Shown here: piece after piece, positions 5,691 through 6,702 of the stretch
Position numbering within the stretch: the first letter of the stretch is position 1
Layout of the letters: each line of letters begins with the position of its first letter
Assembly: GCA_964517355.1 (NCBI GenBank)
Contig: CAZFCK010000251.1
Span: forward strand, 1-6,702
DNA from: CAZFCK01 sp964517355
GTDB lineage: Bacteria > Desulfobacterota > Desulfovibrionia > Desulfovibrionales > Desulfovibrionaceae
Length of the DNA: 6,702 nt
Direction: 5' to 3'
Made by a program: the position numbers and the translations under genes
The notes under the pieces: model-generated
What the model saw: the letters and a program-made list of their open reading frames with translations, nothing else
Told to the model about the DNA's origin: nothing
The model's database searches: none

Positions 5691-5727
5691 AAAAGAAAAA
5701 CGATTAGCCCTTGATTGAAAAAAATCG
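5691..5727 (-). terminator. Possible weak terminator downstream of the PAS gene
   Basis: On the minus strand CGATT and AATCG (5723-5727 and 5701-5705) can form a 5-bp stem, extendable by one G-U pair, around a 17-nt loop. TTTTTCTTTT follows directly (5691-5700). The T-rich tail is good but the stem is weak. It lies about 50 nt beyond the PAS stop codon, where an end of transcript is expected. Confidence 0.3.
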
Positions 5728-5747
5728 CCAGGCATGCCAACTTGTTA

Positions 5748-5761
5748 TATTGTAAACAATA
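5748..5761. repeat. AT-rich palindrome just past the PAS stop codon
   Basis: TATTGT (5748-5753) and ACAATA (5756-5761) are perfect 6-bp arms around AA. It lies 18 nt beyond the PAS-protein stop in the direction of transcription. The form is compatible with a protein-binding site, but the composition is so AT-rich that chance is possible. Confidence 0.3.
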
Positions 5762-5779
5762 AAATCTGCGGCTCCCGTA

Positions 5780-6271
5780 TCACCGTAGCATCGCGTATAT
5801 TGTATCATGAAAACGCATCAATTCCCTTTCCACACCGCAAATCTGCTCTTGTGTATGTAAGTGGTTGATATCTTTGCCAATAGCAACATAGTCAACAAGC
5901 TCTCCCTGATCGTCGCACAGTACCCTGTGCAACCACATGTGCATGCGGATACGTCCATCGGGCAGCAGGACATGATGCCGGATCACGGCAACAGGCTTAA
6001 ATGTGGAAAGCCCGGAAACAGCCTTGGTGATGCGTAACAAGTCGTCAAGAGGCACTATGTGGATAAAATTTTTTCCCAGCACCTTCGCACGCTCTACTCC
6101 CCAATATTTGCAATACGTTTCATTAACATAGGTCAAATTGCCGCTTGCAGAATAACGGACGATCATCACGCCGCTGCTCAACCGCCTGTCTTGTCCGGGA
6201 GCCTTTATGGACGCGGCAAGCGCATAGTCCGCTCCATTCCCCTCAACCAGATCGATAATCTTCGTTTCCAT
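5780..6271 (-). CDS. Stand-alone PAS-domain sensor protein without output domain
   Basis: 163 residues. The start is ATG at 6271, with AAGGAG six bases upstream; a TTG one codon earlier has the wrong spacing. No signal peptide or membrane span, so cytoplasmic. Residues 1-34 are a variable N-terminal part. Residues about 35-136 are a PAS fold of the type common in sensor kinases: GVMIVRYSASGNLTYVNETYCKYWGV, LGKNFIHIVPLDDL, the strand LPDGRIRMHMW, and the closing GELVDYVAIGKDINHLH. Residues 137-163 make a short helical tail (QEQICGVERELMRFHDTIYAMLR) and then the protein stops, with no kinase, cyclase, phosphodiesterase or DNA-binding domain. In most relatives such a PAS domain is joined to an output module, so this is either a free sensor/adaptor or a truncated gene. 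The strong ribosome site argues that it is expressed. Ligand or cofactor is unknown. It converges with the response-regulator gene. Confidence 0.85.
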   Translation of the reverse strand: METKIIDLVEGNGADYALAASIKAPGQDRRLSSGVMIVRYSASGNLTYVNETYCKYWGVERAKVLGKNFIHIVPLDDLLRITKAVSGLSTFKPVAVIRHHVLLPDGRIRMHMWLHRVLCDDQGELVDYVAIGKDINHLHTQEQICGVERELMRFHDTIYAMLR

Positions 6272-6431
6272 CAATCACTCCTTATAGTTGCATACCCCCT
6301 GATTCGATCTCGCACCCGGCAGTGCGGCAAAATCTCCGCATAGGAATGCTCATTGTGATTGCTTTACGCCAATTCCACTGCCCGGCCTATAAGCCTCGAC
6401 CCTCTTTCTTTGTAAGAAAACGCCTTTGCAC

Positions 6432-6464
6432 CATGTCGGACAAAAGTTGACATGATGCCGGACA
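6432..6464. promoter_or_regulatory. Dyad and direct repeat overlapping a promoter: candidate operator
   Basis: CATGTC (6432-6437) and GACATG (6449-6454) are perfect inverted arms 11 bases apart. In addition ATGTCGGACA (6433-6442) is repeated as ATGCCGGACA (6455-6464), one mismatch, exactly 22 bp on, about two helical turns. The right arm shares bases with the -35 hexamer at 6447-6452, so a protein bound here would touch or block RNA polymerase. The regulator is unknown. Confidence 0.45.
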
Positions 6465-6476
6465 TTCCGATTTAAT
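6447..6476 (+). promoter_or_regulatory. Strong sigma-70-like promoter pointing right
   Basis: A perfect TTGACA (6447-6452) and TTTAAT (6471-6476; five of six matches to TATAAT) are separated by 18 bases. Transcription would start near 6483 and leave the window to the right. It is the best promoter match in the window and is directed away from the PAS gene, so it serves either an untranslated RNA or a gene beyond base 6702. Confidence 0.55.
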
Positions 6477-6683
6477 TACCTATTCCTCAATATAAAATGA
6501 AAGCTATTTGAAAGGAAATACGAGGGGCGAAACGTGCTACGGCAGCCGATAGCTGGGGCGCTCCCGATCATGCCCCTATGCCACATAAATTCATTTGATT
6601 AATATAGCAGGCAACAGCTTCCGATTTGCCATAAAGAGAAAATGCGGGAGGGGAACCCCTAGCTCTGCTGTCGCCATCCGTAA

Positions 6684-6702
6684 GGCGCGAAACGACCGCG
6701 CC
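6684..6702. repeat. GC-rich hairpin cut by the right edge
   Basis: GGCGCG (6684-6689) pairs perfectly with CGCGCC (6697-6702) around a 7-nt loop. The stem ends at the last base of the window, so whether it is longer or followed by Ts on the plus strand cannot be seen. If Ts follow, it would be the terminator of a roughly 220-nt transcript from the promoter at 6447-6476. Confidence 0.4.

Larger units (their letters stand above)
6272..6702. other. Right-hand region without a convincing protein gene
   Basis: The 431 nt upstream of the PAS gene contain no frame that looks protein coding. The longest option near the promoter is a 22-codon frame from GTG 6534 to TAA 6600-6602, with GAGGGG at a good distance, but its product (VLRQPIAGALPIMPLCHINSFD) is not recognisable. 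Visible elements are a small TTTCTT/AAGAAA hairpin (6405-6419), the promoter and dyad at 6432-6476, a GGGGC/GCCCC stem (6555-6576), AGGGG/CCCCT (6649-6660) and a hairpin at the very edge. No clear promoter for the PAS gene was found. Confidence 0.5.

Noticed and set aside
5725..5740. GGCATGCC next to a T7 tract as a terminator for the PAS gene
   Set aside because: The palindrome would leave only a 2-nt loop, so it cannot fold as a hairpin stem; the CGATT/AATCG stem further on is a better, though weak, candidate.
6290..6330. GATCGAATC on the minus strand, resembling a tRNA T-loop
   Set aside because: The flanking bases do not form a 5-bp T arm and no acceptor or anticodon stem can be assembled around it.

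Overview
The window carries five convincing protein genes and looks like a chromosomal segment of a Gram-negative bacterium. An outer-membrane TolC-type channel with a Sec signal peptide, a second exported protein with a PEGA domain and TPR repeats, and a NarL-type response regulator all fit a proteobacterium or a relative. The style of the genes (PEGA/TPR exported protein, PAS-rich signalling, moderate GC in genes and AT-rich gaps) makes me think of the Desulfovibrio group. That is an impression, not something the sequence proves.

Layout: positions 1-337 hold no confident gene, but contain a textbook intrinsic terminator (perfect 28-nt palindrome plus T7 on the minus strand) that closes the minus-strand cluster. 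Positions 338-4103 are three minus-strand genes, transcribed right to left: a small unrecognised inner-membrane protein, an exported PEGA-TPR protein 31 nt behind it, and, after a 198-nt gap with two hairpins, a TolC-family outer-membrane protein. Positions 4104-4906 are a roughly 800-nt AT-rich gap with dyads, promoter-like elements on both strands and a possible 15-codon leader ORF. Positions 4907-5539 (plus strand) are a NarL/FixJ response regulator without a visible partner kinase. Positions 5540-5779 are a convergent gap with a cluster of small direct and inverted repeats. Positions 5780-6271 (minus strand) encode a stand-alone PAS-domain protein without an output domain. Positions 6272-6702 hold no convincing protein gene, but have a strong sigma-70-like promoter (TTGACA-N18-TTTAAT) overlapping a dyad and pointing out of the window to the right.

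How they may work together: the membrane protein, the PEGA-TPR protein and TolC form a plausible envelope unit spanning inner membrane, periplasm and outer membrane. No ABC/RND pump or membrane-fusion protein is present, so the TolC channel must work with partners encoded elsewhere. The regulator and the PAS protein are two signalling proteins with neither a kinase nor another enzymatic domain between them; a link between them, or to the envelope genes, is only suggested by proximity. I did not see a CRISPR array, tRNA, rRNA or complete insertion sequence, nor a clear previously undescribed system. The best leads are the PEGA-linker-TPR protein with its membrane partner, the leader ORF fused by ATGA to the regulator start, and the promoter/dyad with a possible untranslated transcript at the right edge.
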